Shown here: positions 8,702-17,649 of the stretch, one piece after another | How the letters are laid out: every line of letters starts with the position of its first letter | Numbering within the stretch: the first letter of the stretch is position 1 | Origin: Chitinophaga sp. YR627 | Lineage (GTDB): Bacteria > Bacteroidota > Bacteroidia > Chitinophagales > Chitinophagaceae | Assembly (NCBI RefSeq): GCF_900114995.1 | Contig: NZ_FOUX01000002.1 | Coordinates: 1,550,001-1,614,000 of the forward strand | Direction: 5' to 3' | DNA: 64,000 bases | Translations under genes and position numbers: made by a program | The notes under the pieces: model-generated | What the model was told of the DNA's origin: nothing | Seen by the model: only the letters and a program-made list of their open reading frames with translations | Databases searched by the model: none

Positions 8702-9841
8702 ATGGTTCCTATTCAAATGGTGGATTTAAAACGCCAATACTTGAAAATAAAGCCGCAGGTTGACGCTGCGATGACCGAAGTGCTGGAAAATGCTGCTTTT
8801 ATCAATGGCACACCTGTACAACAATTCACCAATGCACTGCAGAGTTACCTCGGTGTTAAACATGTGATTCCGTGTGCAAATGGTACCGATGCACTGCAAA
8901 TTGCGATGATGGCATTAGATCTGGCTCCCGGTGATGAAGTGATCACTCCTTCCTTTACGTTTATCGCGACAGCGGAGGTGATTGCATTGTTACGTCTGAA
9001 ACCTGTGTTTGTAGATGTAGATCCAAAGACGTTCTGTCTTGATCCTGAGCAGGTAGAGAAAGCGATCACGCCTAAAACGAAGGCGATCGTTCCGGTGCAC
9101 CTGTATGGCCATGCGACGGATATGGAACCGATCATGGAAATCTCCAGAAAATATAATATTCCTGTTATTGAAGACAATGCACAGGCGATCGGTGGTCACT
9201 ACACCTTTGCTGACGGCAGTAAAAAGATGTTGGGAGCGATCGGCCAGATAGGCTGTACTTCCTTCTTCCCTTCCAAGAACCTGGGATGTTATGGAGATGG
9301 CGGCGCGCTCTTCACCAATGACGATGCGCTGGCTGCTAAGATCAGAATGGTTGCCAACCACGGACAATCCGCACGTTACTATCATGATGTAGTAGGTGTG
9401 AACTCCCGTCTCGATACCTTACAGGCAGTGGTCCTCAATATCAAATTACCACTGCTGGATGAATATATCAAAGCCCGCCGTGCGGTGGCTGATGCATATG
9501 ATGCCGGATTTGCCGGTATCCCTGAGATCACCACGCCTTTCAGAGCAAGCAACAGTTATCATGTGTATCATCAATATACCCTGCAACTGAATGGTGCAGA
9601 TCGTTACGCGTTACAACAATACCTCCAGGAAAAAGGGGTTCCTGCGATGATTTACTACCCTGTACCCGCACACCGCCAGAAAATGTTCGAGGACTTCGGC
9701 GGCGCTGCTTTCACTCTTCCTGTTACAGATGACCTGACTTCTAAGGTCATTTCCTTACCAATACATACTGAAATGGATGCAGATCAGCTCCAATACATCA
9801 TCGATTCAGTTAAATCATTCTTAAATCAAAACTCCAAATGA
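8702..9841 (+). CDS. DegT/DnrJ/EryC1/StrS sugar aminotransferase
   Basis: 379 residues from ATG 8702; an alternative ATG at 8717 gives MVDLKRQY, which is also plausible. It is a PLP fold-type I enzyme. GTDALQIAM binds the cofactor phosphate, EDNAQAIGG holds the Asp that contacts the pyridine nitrogen, and FFPSKNLGCYGDGGA holds the Schiff-base lysine. The family transaminates keto-sugars on nucleotide carriers, for example in making amino sugars for O-antigen. Overall the sequence is most like the WbpE/FdtB-like subgroup, but the exact sugar is not readable. The stop overlaps the ugd start (ATGA), so the two are translationally coupled. Confidence 0.88.
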   Translation: MVPIQMVDLKRQYLKIKPQVDAAMTEVLENAAFINGTPVQQFTNALQSYLGVKHVIPCANGTDALQIAMMALDLAPGDEVITPSFTFIATAEVIALLRLKPVFVDVDPKTFCLDPEQVEKAITPKTKAIVPVHLYGHATDMEPIMEISRKYNIPVIEDNAQAIGGHYTFADGSKKMLGAIGQIGCTSFFPSKNLGCYGDGGALFTNDDALAAKIRMVANHGQSARYYHDVVGVNSRLDTLQAVVLNIKLPLLDEYIKARRAVADAYDAGFAGIPEITTPFRASNSYHVYHQYTLQLNGADRYALQQYLQEKGVPAMIYYPVPAHRQKMFEDFGGAAFTLPVTDDLTSKVISLPIHTEMDADQLQYIIDSVKSFLNQNSK

Positions 9842-11151
9842 AAATTACAGTAGTAGGCACAGGTTACGTGGGACTAGTGACCGGCACTTGTTTTGCAGAA
9901 ACGGGCAATGACGTTACCTGCGTTGACATTGATGTCAACAAGGTCAATAAGCTTTCCAACGGACAGATCACCATTTACGAGCCAGGACTCGAAAAACTGT
10001 TCGAGCGTAACCTCAAGGAAGGACGTTTACACTTCACAACAAGTCTCGCAGAGGGTGTTGCCCACGGAGATGTTATATTCCTCGCCTTGCCTACTCCTCC
10101 GGGAGAAGACGGATCTGCGGATCTGTCCTACATTCTGCGTGTGGCAGATGATATGGGTAAAATCATCACTGATTATAAGGTGATTATCGATAAAAGTACA
10201 GTACCGGTAGGTACTGCCGAACTGGTACATGCAGCGATCGCAAAGAACTGTTCACATCCTTTTGACGTGGTTTCCAATCCGGAATTCCTGCGTGAAGGTG
10301 TGGCAGTAGACGACTTCATGAAACCTGACCGTGTGGTGATCGGTACCCGCTCAGAAAGAGCACGTAAAGTAATGGGCGACCTGTTTGCACCATTTGTACG
10401 TCAGGGTAACCCGATCCTGTTCATGGATGAAAAATCTGCTGAACTGACCAAATACGCAGCTAACTCCTTCCTCGCTACCAAGATCTCTTTCATGAATGAA
10501 ATAGCGATCCTGTGCGAGAAACTGGGTGCTGACGTTGACATGGTGCGCAGAGGCGTAGGTAGCGATGACAGGATCGGTAAACGTTTTCTGTTCCCTGGTA
10601 TCGGTTATGGTGGCAGCTGCTTCCCTAAAGATGTACAGGCGCTGGTGAAATCATCAGAAGATGCAGACTACGATTTCAAAATACTGAATGCAGTGATGGA
10701 TGTGAATGAGCGCCAGAAACTGTTCCTCATGCCTAAGATCAGTGCCTGGTTCAATAATGACCTGAAAGGCAAGCACTTCGCGTTGTGGGGGCTGGCATTC
10801 AAACCAAATACAGACGATATCCGTGAAGCACCGGCGTTATATATGATCGACGCACTCGTGGCTGCCGGAGCAACCGTTTCCGTATTTGATCCGGAAGCAA
10901 GCAGCAATGTGGAACGCCTGATCGGCAATAAAGTGACTTACGCAGCTAACCAGTACGACTGTCTGGCAGATGCTGATGCACTGATCATTGCTACAGAATG
11001 GAGTGTGTTCAGAACACCTGATTTCGATAAAATCGGCAGTACGCTTAAAAACAAGGTTATATTCGACGGAAGAAACCTGTTTGACGTATTCAGGATGGAA
11101 GAACTTGGCTACCATTATGAGAGCGTAGGACGCGCGGCTACTAACAATTAA
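9838..11151 (+). CDS. ugd: UDP-glucose 6-dehydrogenase
   Basis: 437 residues, normal for the family. The Rossmann motif GTGYVGLVTGTCFAE is at the N-terminus, the catalytic cysteine sits in GYGGSCFPKDV (about residue 260), and the C-terminal UDP-binding domain contains FKPNTDDIREAPA. It oxidises UDP-glucose to UDP-glucuronate with two NAD+. The downstream gene is a UDP-glucuronate decarboxylase-type enzyme, so the pair should convert UDP-glucose to UDP-xylose. It overlaps the upstream aminotransferase by 4 bp and is 18 bp from the next gene. Confidence 0.94.
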   Translation: MKITVVGTGYVGLVTGTCFAETGNDVTCVDIDVNKVNKLSNGQITIYEPGLEKLFERNLKEGRLHFTTSLAEGVAHGDVIFLALPTPPGEDGSADLSYILRVADDMGKIITDYKVIIDKSTVPVGTAELVHAAIAKNCSHPFDVVSNPEFLREGVAVDDFMKPDRVVIGTRSERARKVMGDLFAPFVRQGNPILFMDEKSAELTKYAANSFLATKISFMNEIAILCEKLGADVDMVRRGVGSDDRIGKRFLFPGIGYGGSCFPKDVQALVKSSEDADYDFKILNAVMDVNERQKLFLMPKISAWFNNDLKGKHFALWGLAFKPNTDDIREAPALYMIDALVAAGATVSVFDPEASSNVERLIGNKVTYAANQYDCLADADALIIATEWSVFRTPDFDKIGSTLKNKVIFDGRNLFDVFRMEELGYHYESVGRAATNN

Positions 11152-11169
11152 TTATCATCACCCCTATCA

Positions 11170-12120
11170 ATGCCTGTTAATATGAAAAGAGTTCTGATTA
11201 CCGGCGCAGCCGGCTTCCTGGGTTCACACCTCTGTGATCGTTTCATCGCCGAAGGATATCGGGTAGTGGGAATGGATAATCTCCTGACCGGAAATATCAA
11301 AAACATAGAACATCTCTTTCCTTTACCGGAATTTGAATACTATCACCATGATGTAAGCAAATTTGTACATGTACCGGGTGACCTGGACTACATTTTACAC
11401 TTTGCTTCACCGGCAAGTCCGATCGACTATCTGAAAATGCCTATCCAGACATTAAAGGTAGGTTCACTCGGCACACACAATCTGCTGGGTCTTGCCAAAG
11501 AAAAAAAGGCACGTATCCTGGTGGCATCCACTTCTGAAGTGTATGGCGATCCTAACGTACATCCGCAACCGGAAGAATACTGGGGTAACGTAAACCCGGT
11601 TGGTCCCCGTGGTGTATATGACGAAGCAAAACGCTTCATGGAGTCTATTACCATGGCCTACCATAACTTTCACAATGTTGATACCAGGATCATTAGAATT
11701 TTCAATACATACGGTCCGCGTATGCGACTCAATGACGGCCGTGCATTACCTGCATTTATGAGCCAGGCGCTGACCGGTCAGGACCTGACCGTTTTTGGCG
11801 ATGGTTCACAAACCCGTTCATTCTGTTATGTATCTGACCTGGTAGATGGTATTTACCGCCTGTTACTGAGCGATTATCACCTGCCGGTGAACATTGGTAA
11901 CCCTTCGGAGATCACCCTGCTGGAATTTGCAGAAGAGATCCTCGCGCTGACCAACAGCAAGCAGAAGATCGTATTCCAACCGCTGCCAAAAGATGATCCG
12001 AAGCAGCGAAAACCAGATATCACCAAGGCACAGGAGCTGTTAGGATGGGCGCCGAAAGTAGATAGAAAAGAAGGACTGAAGGTGACTTACGAATACTTCA
12101 AAGAAGCTTTAAATAAATAA
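11170..12120 (+). CDS. uxs: UDP-glucuronate decarboxylase (UDP-xylose synthase), SDR family
   Basis: 316 residues from 11170. An internal ATG at 11182 (MKRVLITGAAGFLG) is equally likely and would give 312. It is an extended short-chain dehydrogenase with GAAGFLGSHLCDR for NAD+, a STSEVYGDP segment, YDEAKRF as the YxxxK catalytic pair, and RIFNTYGPRMRLNDGR. The last is characteristic of the UXS/ArnA-decarboxylase subgroup. It decarboxylates UDP-glucuronate to UDP-xylose. Placement right after ugd supports this substrate. It is followed by a hairpin that may separate it from rfbBCD. Confidence 0.88.
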   Translation: MPVNMKRVLITGAAGFLGSHLCDRFIAEGYRVVGMDNLLTGNIKNIEHLFPLPEFEYYHHDVSKFVHVPGDLDYILHFASPASPIDYLKMPIQTLKVGSLGTHNLLGLAKEKKARILVASTSEVYGDPNVHPQPEEYWGNVNPVGPRGVYDEAKRFMESITMAYHNFHNVDTRIIRIFNTYGPRMRLNDGRALPAFMSQALTGQDLTVFGDGSQTRSFCYVSDLVDGIYRLLLSDYHLPVNIGNPSEITLLEFAEEILALTNSKQKIVFQPLPKDDPKQRKPDITKAQELLGWAPKVDRKEGLKVTYEYFKEALNK

Positions 12121-12131
12121 TTCGTTGCCGC

Positions 12132-12163
12132 ATGAACCACTGTCGTTAAAAGCAGTGGTTCAT
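12132..12163 (+). terminator. Hairpin between the UDP-xylose and dTDP-rhamnose sub-operons
   Basis: A perfect 11-bp stem (ATGAACCACTG with CAGTGGTTCAT, 10-nt loop) starts 12 nt after the decarboxylase stop. The downstream tail is only weakly T-rich, so it may be a partial terminator or a transcript-processing hairpin rather than a full stop. Confidence 0.5.
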
Positions 12164-12199
12164 TGCAATTTATACACTGTCTGTAATTAAATAATCATT

Positions 12200-13255
12200 A
12201 TGCACAACACCATACTCATCACCGGTGGCGCTGGTTTCATAGGCTCCCATGTCGTGAGATTATTTGTGAATAAGTATCCTCATTATCAGATTGTCAATCT
12301 GGATGCGCTGACTTATGCAGGCAACCTTGAAAACCTAAAAGATATTAAGGACAAGTCCAATTACACCTTTGTAAAAGGTGATATTATGGATGAAGCTTTC
12401 ATAGACGAACTGTTTGCAACCTACTCTTTTGATGGCGTCATCCATCTGGCAGCAGAAAGCCATGTGGACAGGTCTATCATGGACCCGCTGGCATTTATCA
12501 AAACCAACGTACTGGGTACTGCAACCCTCCTGAATGCAGCTCGCAAATACTGGAAAGACAATTACGAAGGGAAACTGTTCTACCATGTATCTACGGATGA
12601 AGTGTATGGCAGTCTGGGCGATGAAGGTTTCTTCACCGAGGAAACAGCTTATGATCCCCGTTCTCCGTATTCTGCATCCAAAGCTAGCTCTGATCACTTC
12701 GTGATGGCATACTATCACACGTATCACCTGCCTGCAATCATTTCCAACTGCTCCAACAACTACGGATCACACCATTTCCCGGAAAAGCTGATTCCGCTGG
12801 CGATCCACAATATCAAAAATAACAAGCCGGTACCTGTATATGGTAAAGGTGAGAATGTGCGTGACTGGCTGTTTGTGGAAGACCACGCAAGAGCTATCGA
12901 CACCATTTTCCATAATGGCCGCCTGGGCGAAACCTATAACATCGGTGGTTTCAATGAGTGGAAAAACATCGATCTTATCAACCTGCTGTGCATTGTGATG
13001 GATAAAAAACTGGGCCGTGCTCCTGGTACATCCGCGCAACTGATCACTTTTGTGAAAGACCGTGCAGGACATGATCTGCGTTACGCCATTGACGCTACCA
13101 AACTCAATAAAGAACTGGGCTGGGCGCCTTCCCTTCAGTTTGAAGAAGGTCTGGAGAAAACCGTTGAATGGTACCTGACCAACGAAGAATGGCTGGATCA
13201 CGTCACCAGCGGCGCTTACCAGGAATATTACAGTGACCAGTATCAAAAGAGATAA
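12200..13255 (+). CDS. rfbB: dTDP-glucose 4,6-dehydratase
   Basis: 351 residues, normal for RfbB. NAD+-binding GGAGFIGSHVVRLF at the N-terminus, HLAAESHVDRSI with the substrate-contact residues, STDEVYGSLGDEGFF with the catalytic Thr-Asp-Glu, YSASKASSDH with the Tyr-Lys pair, and NNYGSHHFPEKLIP are all present. It converts dTDP-glucose to dTDP-4-keto-6-deoxyglucose. rfbC follows after 8 bp and rfbD overlaps rfbC, forming a rhamnose pathway run without rfbA. Confidence 0.95.
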   Translation: MHNTILITGGAGFIGSHVVRLFVNKYPHYQIVNLDALTYAGNLENLKDIKDKSNYTFVKGDIMDEAFIDELFATYSFDGVIHLAAESHVDRSIMDPLAFIKTNVLGTATLLNAARKYWKDNYEGKLFYHVSTDEVYGSLGDEGFFTEETAYDPRSPYSASKASSDHFVMAYYHTYHLPAIISNCSNNYGSHHFPEKLIPLAIHNIKNNKPVPVYGKGENVRDWLFVEDHARAIDTIFHNGRLGETYNIGGFNEWKNIDLINLLCIVMDKKLGRAPGTSAQLITFVKDRAGHDLRYAIDATKLNKELGWAPSLQFEEGLEKTVEWYLTNEEWLDHVTSGAYQEYYSDQYQKR

Positions 13256-13263
13256 TCAACTAT

Positions 13264-13830
13264 ATGCCTTTTACTGAAACAGGGATCCCTGATCTGTTAG
13301 TATATGAACCACGGGTATTCAACGATAACCGTGGCTATTTTTTTGAGAGTTACAGCGAACGGGCCTTTCAGGAATATGGCCTGAACCTGCAATTTGTACA
13401 GGATAACCAGGCCAGGTCTACCTATGGCGTACTGAGAGGTTTACACTTCCAGCAGGAACCACATGCACAGACCAAACTCCTAAGAGTACTGGAAGGTCGT
13501 ATTATCGACGTAGCAGTAGATATCCGTAAGGGTTCTCCTACCTACGGGAAGGTATTTACCATCGAACTGAGCGCGGAAAACAAAAAACAGCTGCTGGTAC
13601 CCAAAGGGTTTGCCCATGGCTACTCCGTACTGAGTGAGACCGCAGAAGTCATGTACAAAGTGGATAATTTCTACAATAAAGCCAGCGAAGGCGGCATCAT
13701 CTACAACGATCCGGCACTGAACATCGACTGGGGGATCAGTCTGACAGATGCGCTGGTATCAGAAAAAGATGTGATACTGCCAACGCTTGAGAACTGCACG
13801 CATAACTTTGTTTACAATTCAGATAAATAA
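13264..13830 (+). CDS. rfbC: dTDP-4-dehydrorhamnose 3,5-epimerase
   Basis: 188 residues, typical for RmlC. A single-domain cupin with FFESYSERAFQ at the N-terminus, VQDNQARSTYGVLRGLHFQ carrying the catalytic histidine, and the C-terminal FAHGYSVLSETAEVMYK. It epimerises C3 and C5 of dTDP-4-keto-6-deoxyglucose. The stop overlaps the rfbD start by one base (TAATG), a translational coupling arrangement. Confidence 0.95.
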   Translation: MPFTETGIPDLLVYEPRVFNDNRGYFFESYSERAFQEYGLNLQFVQDNQARSTYGVLRGLHFQQEPHAQTKLLRVLEGRIIDVAVDIRKGSPTYGKVFTIELSAENKKQLLVPKGFAHGYSVLSETAEVMYKVDNFYNKASEGGIIYNDPALNIDWGISLTDALVSEKDVILPTLENCTHNFVYNSDK

Positions 13831-14693
13831 TGAAAAATATTCTGATAACCGGCGCCAATGGCCAGCTGGGACAGGCAATTAAAAAGGTAACTGCGGACTA
13901 TCCGGGGTTTAACTTCGTATACACAGACTTCAACGAACTGGATATCACCAGCGAGGAAGCTGTCCGCAATTTTTTTGCTCAGCAGGAAATACACGCCTGT
14001 GTTAACTGTGCAGCGTATACTGCGGTGGATAAAGCTGAAAGTGATGAGGAATTTGCCTTCAAACTGAACTTTGAAGCGGTGCTGAACCTGGCTACCATCT
14101 GTGCTGAATACAATACGCAGTTAGTACATATCTCTACTGACTACGTATTCAACGGCCAGCAGAATGTGCCATATATTGAGACAGATGATGCCAGTCCGAA
14201 CAGCATTTACGGTAGTTCCAAACTGCGTGGTGAAGGTGCTGCTATAGGCTTCAACCCTGCTACAATCGTACTGCGTACTTCCTGGTTGTATTCCGAATTC
14301 GGCGCCAACTTCGTAAAACGCATGCGTGAGCTGATGCAGGAAAGAGAAAGCCTGAACGTTGTATTTGACCAGACAGGCACACCTACCTATGCGGTAGACC
14401 TGGCTAAAGTAGTGCTGACCGTGCTGACCAAAGTATGGGATGTACCCGGCGAATATGGCGGTGTATACCACTATAGCAATGAAGGCGTAACCAGCTGGTA
14501 TGACTTTGCAGTCGCTATCCGCGAACTGACCAACGCCTCCTGCACAGTAGCGCCGATCACTTCAGACAAATATCCTACTCCTGCCAAAAGACCTGCGTAC
14601 AGTGTGCTGAACAAGGAGAAGATCAAGGAAACATTTGGTATTCAGATCCCTCACTGGAGAGAGAGCCTGAAGGAGTGTATCAAACAGCTGTGA
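13830..14693 (+). CDS. rfbD: dTDP-4-dehydrorhamnose reductase
   Basis: 287 residues, typical for RmlD. ITGANGQLGQAI at the N-terminus binds NADPH, CAAYTAVDKAESD is the family signature, and YGSSKLRGE holds the catalytic Tyr-Lys. It reduces dTDP-4-keto-rhamnose to dTDP-L-rhamnose, the donor for rhamnosylated surface polysaccharide. It is the last gene of the nucleotide-sugar cluster and is followed at once by the palindromic module at 14698. Confidence 0.95.
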   Translation: MKNILITGANGQLGQAIKKVTADYPGFNFVYTDFNELDITSEEAVRNFFAQQEIHACVNCAAYTAVDKAESDEEFAFKLNFEAVLNLATICAEYNTQLVHISTDYVFNGQQNVPYIETDDASPNSIYGSSKLRGEGAAIGFNPATIVLRTSWLYSEFGANFVKRMRELMQERESLNVVFDQTGTPTYAVDLAKVVLTVLTKVWDVPGEYGGVYHYSNEGVTSWYDFAVAIRELTNASCTVAPITSDKYPTPAKRPAYSVLNKEKIKETFGIQIPHWRESLKECIKQL

Positions 14694-14697
14694 GAGG

Positions 14698-14855
14698 AAT
14701 TAAAAATTAACAATTAACAGTTGATTATTAACGTCTTCCTATAAAAGACAAAGGCGCTTCGATATTGAAGCGCCTTTGTCTTTTATAGGAATGATCTCTT
14801 AAGGAATGGCCATTCTCACCCAATTCTTAATTGTTAATTTTTAATTCTTAATTTC
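14698..14855. repeat. Palindromic intergenic module (copy A)
   Basis: A 20-bp AT-rich arm (14698-14717) recurs as a perfect inverted copy at 14827-14846. Between them sits a strong 20-bp hairpin with core GCGCTTC/GAAGCGC. The module fills almost the whole gap between convergent genes rfbD and the one ending at 14856. A homologous module at 46702-46890 shares the AT-rich arms, the hairpin and the flank after it (AATGAT(C/T)TC, then CCCAATTCTTAATT). Confidence 0.75.
14741..14786. terminator. Bidirectional terminator inside module A
   Basis: A perfect 20-bp stem (14741-14760 with 14767-14786) and a 6-nt loop GATATT. The outer stem is A-rich on the left and T-rich on the right (GTCTTTTAT), giving a U-tract in both directions. 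It serves rfbD on the plus strand and could serve the minus-strand gene ending at 14856. Confidence 0.88.
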
Positions 14856-15554
14856 TTACTTCTTAAAGCTGGTGATCTCCATATGCCCAACCGGATTACC
14901 ATCTTTGAAAGTAGCTGTCTTCACTACCCCAAAACCAGGTGCAAACCACTCCGTTGCATTCATTTCAATCGGCATATTCATCGCCATCATTTTCAGGCCG
15001 AGATTCATCTTATAAGAGATCTTATAACAATCCCAGCTGCCACCGGCAGTCGTGATCTTTTCTTTGCCGGTTACTTTACGGTCGGTTACCTGATATTGCA
15101 GACTGACATCCATGCCATTCGCATTACCGCTCATTTCAAATGAACCGTTCGGCAGGGTCTGTCCTTCTTTTAAGGTAGCAGGATAGTTCAGGAATGCGCT
15201 CCCGTCCGATTCCATCTTCATGTCTTTCAGCTGCGGCATATTAGGCAGGGACATTTTCATATCGATCATGATCTCTCCACCCGTACATTTGAACTTCCCC
15301 TTACCAGATGACAGGGAGGCGCCTTTGGCGTCTTTTGTCGTCACGGTGAAATCAGATACTGTCGAGCCCCCTTCTTTATTGACGGACAATACTTTATAAA
15401 CATTCTTTGCTACGGCCGTTCCTTTGGCGTCGAACATGCTCATCTCTACTTCCGCGTTATTCAGGAGATAATAGTAGTTTTTGCAGTCCTGTGCGAATAA
15501 TACATTCACCGCTGCCAGCATTGCGGCAGCTATTAAAAACAAGCTTTTTTTCAT
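14856..15554 (-). CDS. Secreted protein of unknown function (TapB/DUF3108-like)
   Basis: 232 residues from ATG 15554. The frame is open to 15743, but MKKSLFLIAAAMLAAVNVLF is a clear signal peptide with cleavage near FAQD, so the inner start is chosen. The mature part is beta-rich, with repeated long strands and few cysteines (DCKNYYY, FKCTGG, WDCYKISY). Its pattern resembles the DUF3108/TapB-like periplasmic proteins of Bacteroidota, a tentative match from memory. No catalytic motif was seen. Expected location is periplasm or outer-membrane lumen side. It is divergent from tyrS. Confidence 0.72.
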   Translation of the reverse strand: MKKSLFLIAAAMLAAVNVLFAQDCKNYYYLLNNAEVEMSMFDAKGTAVAKNVYKVLSVNKEGGSTVSDFTVTTKDAKGASLSSGKGKFKCTGGEIMIDMKMSLPNMPQLKDMKMESDGSAFLNYPATLKEGQTLPNGSFEMSGNANGMDVSLQYQVTDRKVTGKEKITTAGGSWDCYKISYKMNLGLKMMAMNMPIEMNATEWFAPGFGVVKTATFKDGNPVGHMEITSFKK

Positions 15555-15684
15555 ATGGTACTCTTTACAGAAAGATGGCGGTTTTGTCCAACATTGAATG
15601 TACGAATTTCCGGCACAATGCCCTGCTTCGTCCATATCGTTTAAAATTCTTTTCTTACGTTTGCAAAAATTATCCCAATTAATC

Positions 15685-16968
15685 ATGAACCTGATAGAGG
15701 AATTACGCTGGAGAGGTATGGTGCAGGATATAATGCCGGGCACAGAGGAGCAATTACTGAAAGAAATGACTTCTGCTTATGTAGGATTTGACCCTACGGC
15801 AGACTCTCTTCATATAGGCAGTCTGGTACCGATCCTGCTGCTGGTACATTTACAGCGGGCCGGTCATAAGCCATTTGCACTGGTTGGCGGCGCCACCGGT
15901 ATGGTGGGCGACCCTTCCTTCAAAGCGGAAGAGCGTAAAATGCTGGACCTGGATACCCTGGCCCTCAACCAGAACGGTATCAAGGCGCAGCTGGAAAAGT
16001 TCCTGGACTTCGATCCTGCCAGGCCGAATGCCGCTGAAATGGTGAACAACTTCGATTGGTTTAAAGACATCTCCTTCCTGGACTTCATCCGTGATACCGG
16101 TAAACATATTACCGTTAACTATATGATGTCCAAGGATTCTGTAAAAAGAAGACTGGAAGGCGACAGTGGTATGTCCTTTACGGAATTCACCTACCAGCTG
16201 ATCCAGGGGTATGACTTCTATCATCTGTATACAGCGAAGAACTGTAAACTGCAGATGGGTGGTTCTGACCAGTGGGGTAACATCGTAACCGGTACAGAAC
16301 TGATACGCCGTAAGGCCAATGGTGAGGCCTTTGCCTTTACCTGTCCCCTGCTGAAAAAAGCAGACGGCAGCAAGTTCGGTAAGTCTGAAAGAGGTAACAT
16401 CTGGCTGGATCCGCAGAAAACTTCCCCTTACCTGTTCTACCAGTTCTGGGTAAAAACGGCTGACGAAGACGCTAAAAATTATATTAAGATATTCACCTTC
16501 CTGGGTCAGGACGAGATCAATGAACTGATCGCTGCACATGACCAGGACCCGGGTAAACGTCAGTTGCAGAAGAAACTGGCAGAAGAACTGACCATCTTCG
16601 TACATGGTCAGACAGAGCTGGAATTTGCCCTGAAAGCATCCGATCTGCTGTTCCGCAACGATACCGCTGAAGTACTGCAATCCCTGACCGAAACCCAGTT
16701 ACTGGAGATCATGGATGGCGTACCACAGGTGGAAGTAGCCGCTGCTGACCTGGAAGCTGGTAAGGATATCCTGTCTTTCCTGGCTGAGACCAACATCCTG
16801 CCAAGTAAAGGGGAAGCCCGTAAAATGATCCAGAACAACGGTATCAGCATCAACAAGGTGAAAGTGGGCGCTATCGATAAGATGGTGGATAAAAGCCTGC
16901 TGCTGAATGACAAGTACATCCTTGTACAGAGAGGAAAAAACAACTACTACCTGGTAATTGTAAAATAA
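15685..16968 (+). CDS. tyrS: Tyrosyl-tRNA synthetase
   Basis: 427 residues from ATG 15685; an upstream in-frame extension to 15598 is not family-like. It is a class I synthetase with YVGFDPTADSLHIGSLVP holding the HIGH-type motif (HIGS), MGGSDQWGNIVTG for tyrosine binding, and KFGKS as the KMSKS-type loop at about residue 233. A C-terminal S4 RNA-binding domain (about 360-427; LPSKGEARKMIQNNGI) binds tRNA. It charges tRNA-Tyr. It stands alone, with its own terminator. Confidence 0.96.
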   Translation: MNLIEELRWRGMVQDIMPGTEEQLLKEMTSAYVGFDPTADSLHIGSLVPILLLVHLQRAGHKPFALVGGATGMVGDPSFKAEERKMLDLDTLALNQNGIKAQLEKFLDFDPARPNAAEMVNNFDWFKDISFLDFIRDTGKHITVNYMMSKDSVKRRLEGDSGMSFTEFTYQLIQGYDFYHLYTAKNCKLQMGGSDQWGNIVTGTELIRRKANGEAFAFTCPLLKKADGSKFGKSERGNIWLDPQKTSPYLFYQFWVKTADEDAKNYIKIFTFLGQDEINELIAAHDQDPGKRQLQKKLAEELTIFVHGQTELEFALKASDLLFRNDTAEVLQSLTETQLLEIMDGVPQVEVAAADLEAGKDILSFLAETNILPSKGEARKMIQNNGISINKVKVGAIDKMVDKSLLLNDKYILVQRGKNNYYLVIVK

Positions 16969-16987
16969 GTTTGCCTTATAAACACAA

Positions 16988-17021
16988 GGGCTGGCGTATC
17001 TATGATACGTCAGCCCTTTTT
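16988..17021. terminator. Terminator between tyrS and the convergent flavin-binding gene
   Basis: A 13-bp stem (GGGCTGGCGTATC with GATACGTCAGCCC, one G-T pair, 3-nt loop TAT) is followed by TTTTTATTT on the plus strand, 20 nt after the tyrS stop. Confidence 0.85.
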
Positions 17022-17037
17022 ATTTGCCATCATTGTT

Positions 17038-17541
17038 TTACTCGATATCCAGTTCCCCCTTCTCTCCTTCCTCAAAGCGTCTGCCCCGGATGATCGAGGT
17101 CAGCATATTGAAGAAGATCACCATCTTACTGGAGGAATTATCCCAGAACCAGGCCTGTTTGGTGTCCACCTTCAACAGACAAAGCCGGGGATCGTCAATC
17201 CCGTCAGGGAACCACGCTTCAACAGCCGGTGTCCACAACTGTTTCATTTTTTCACGGTCCAGCACGATCGATCCGATACCAAAGATATTCAGATACGTGT
17301 TGTGTCCCGGGTGGGAATAAATGAGGTTCAGTTCATTATTTTCTGAAATCTGCATGACCTGACCGGCATATTCATTGGAAAAGAACCAGACATTGCCTTC
17401 CTTATCAACATCTACAGTTGCCATGGGTCTTGAAATAACGTGGCCGTGCTCATCAACGGTAGTAAACATACATACCCGCACATCGTTAATCAGATCAGAG
17501 ACCTTTCTGATCGCCTCTTCTCTTTTGAGGATTGCTGCCAT
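17038..17541 (-). CDS. Pyridoxamine 5'-phosphate oxidase-like flavin-binding protein (general stress protein 26 type)
   Basis: 167 residues, single split-barrel domain. VCMFTTVDEHGHVISRPM and VWFFSNEYAGQ are typical of the PNPOx-like general stress protein 26 group, which binds FMN or F420-type cofactors. The C-terminal KQAWFWDNSSSKMV fits the same group. The substrate is not known, and PdxH activity is unlikely because the PLP-binding C-terminal extension is absent. It is probably a redox or stress protein in the cytoplasm. Confidence 0.82.
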   Translation of the reverse strand: MAAILKREEAIRKVSDLINDVRVCMFTTVDEHGHVISRPMATVDVDKEGNVWFFSNEYAGQVMQISENNELNLIYSHPGHNTYLNIFGIGSIVLDREKMKQLWTPAVEAWFPDGIDDPRLCLLKVDTKQAWFWDNSSSKMVIFFNMLTSIIRGRRFEEGEKGELDIE

Positions 17542-17589
17542 CGAATTAATGTGTTTGTATGAAACAATAAAAATTCATGCCATATAAAA

Positions 17590-17628
17590 AAGAAAAAGGC
17601 CCGGCATTGTTAGTACAACACCGGGCCC
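17590..17628 (-). terminator. Terminator of the amidohydrolase operon
   Basis: A GC-rich stem (GGCCCGG...CCGGGCC, with a two-base internal loop and TTGT/ACAA inner pairs) lies about 20 nt after the stop at 17650. On the minus strand it is followed by TTTTTCTTTTTT. Confidence 0.82.
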
Positions 17629-17649
17629 CTTGCCTGTTATAAGTTTCAG

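Noticed and set aside
15850..16680. 276-codon minus-strand ORF inside tyrS
   Set aside because: Antisense to an intact tyrS with all motifs.
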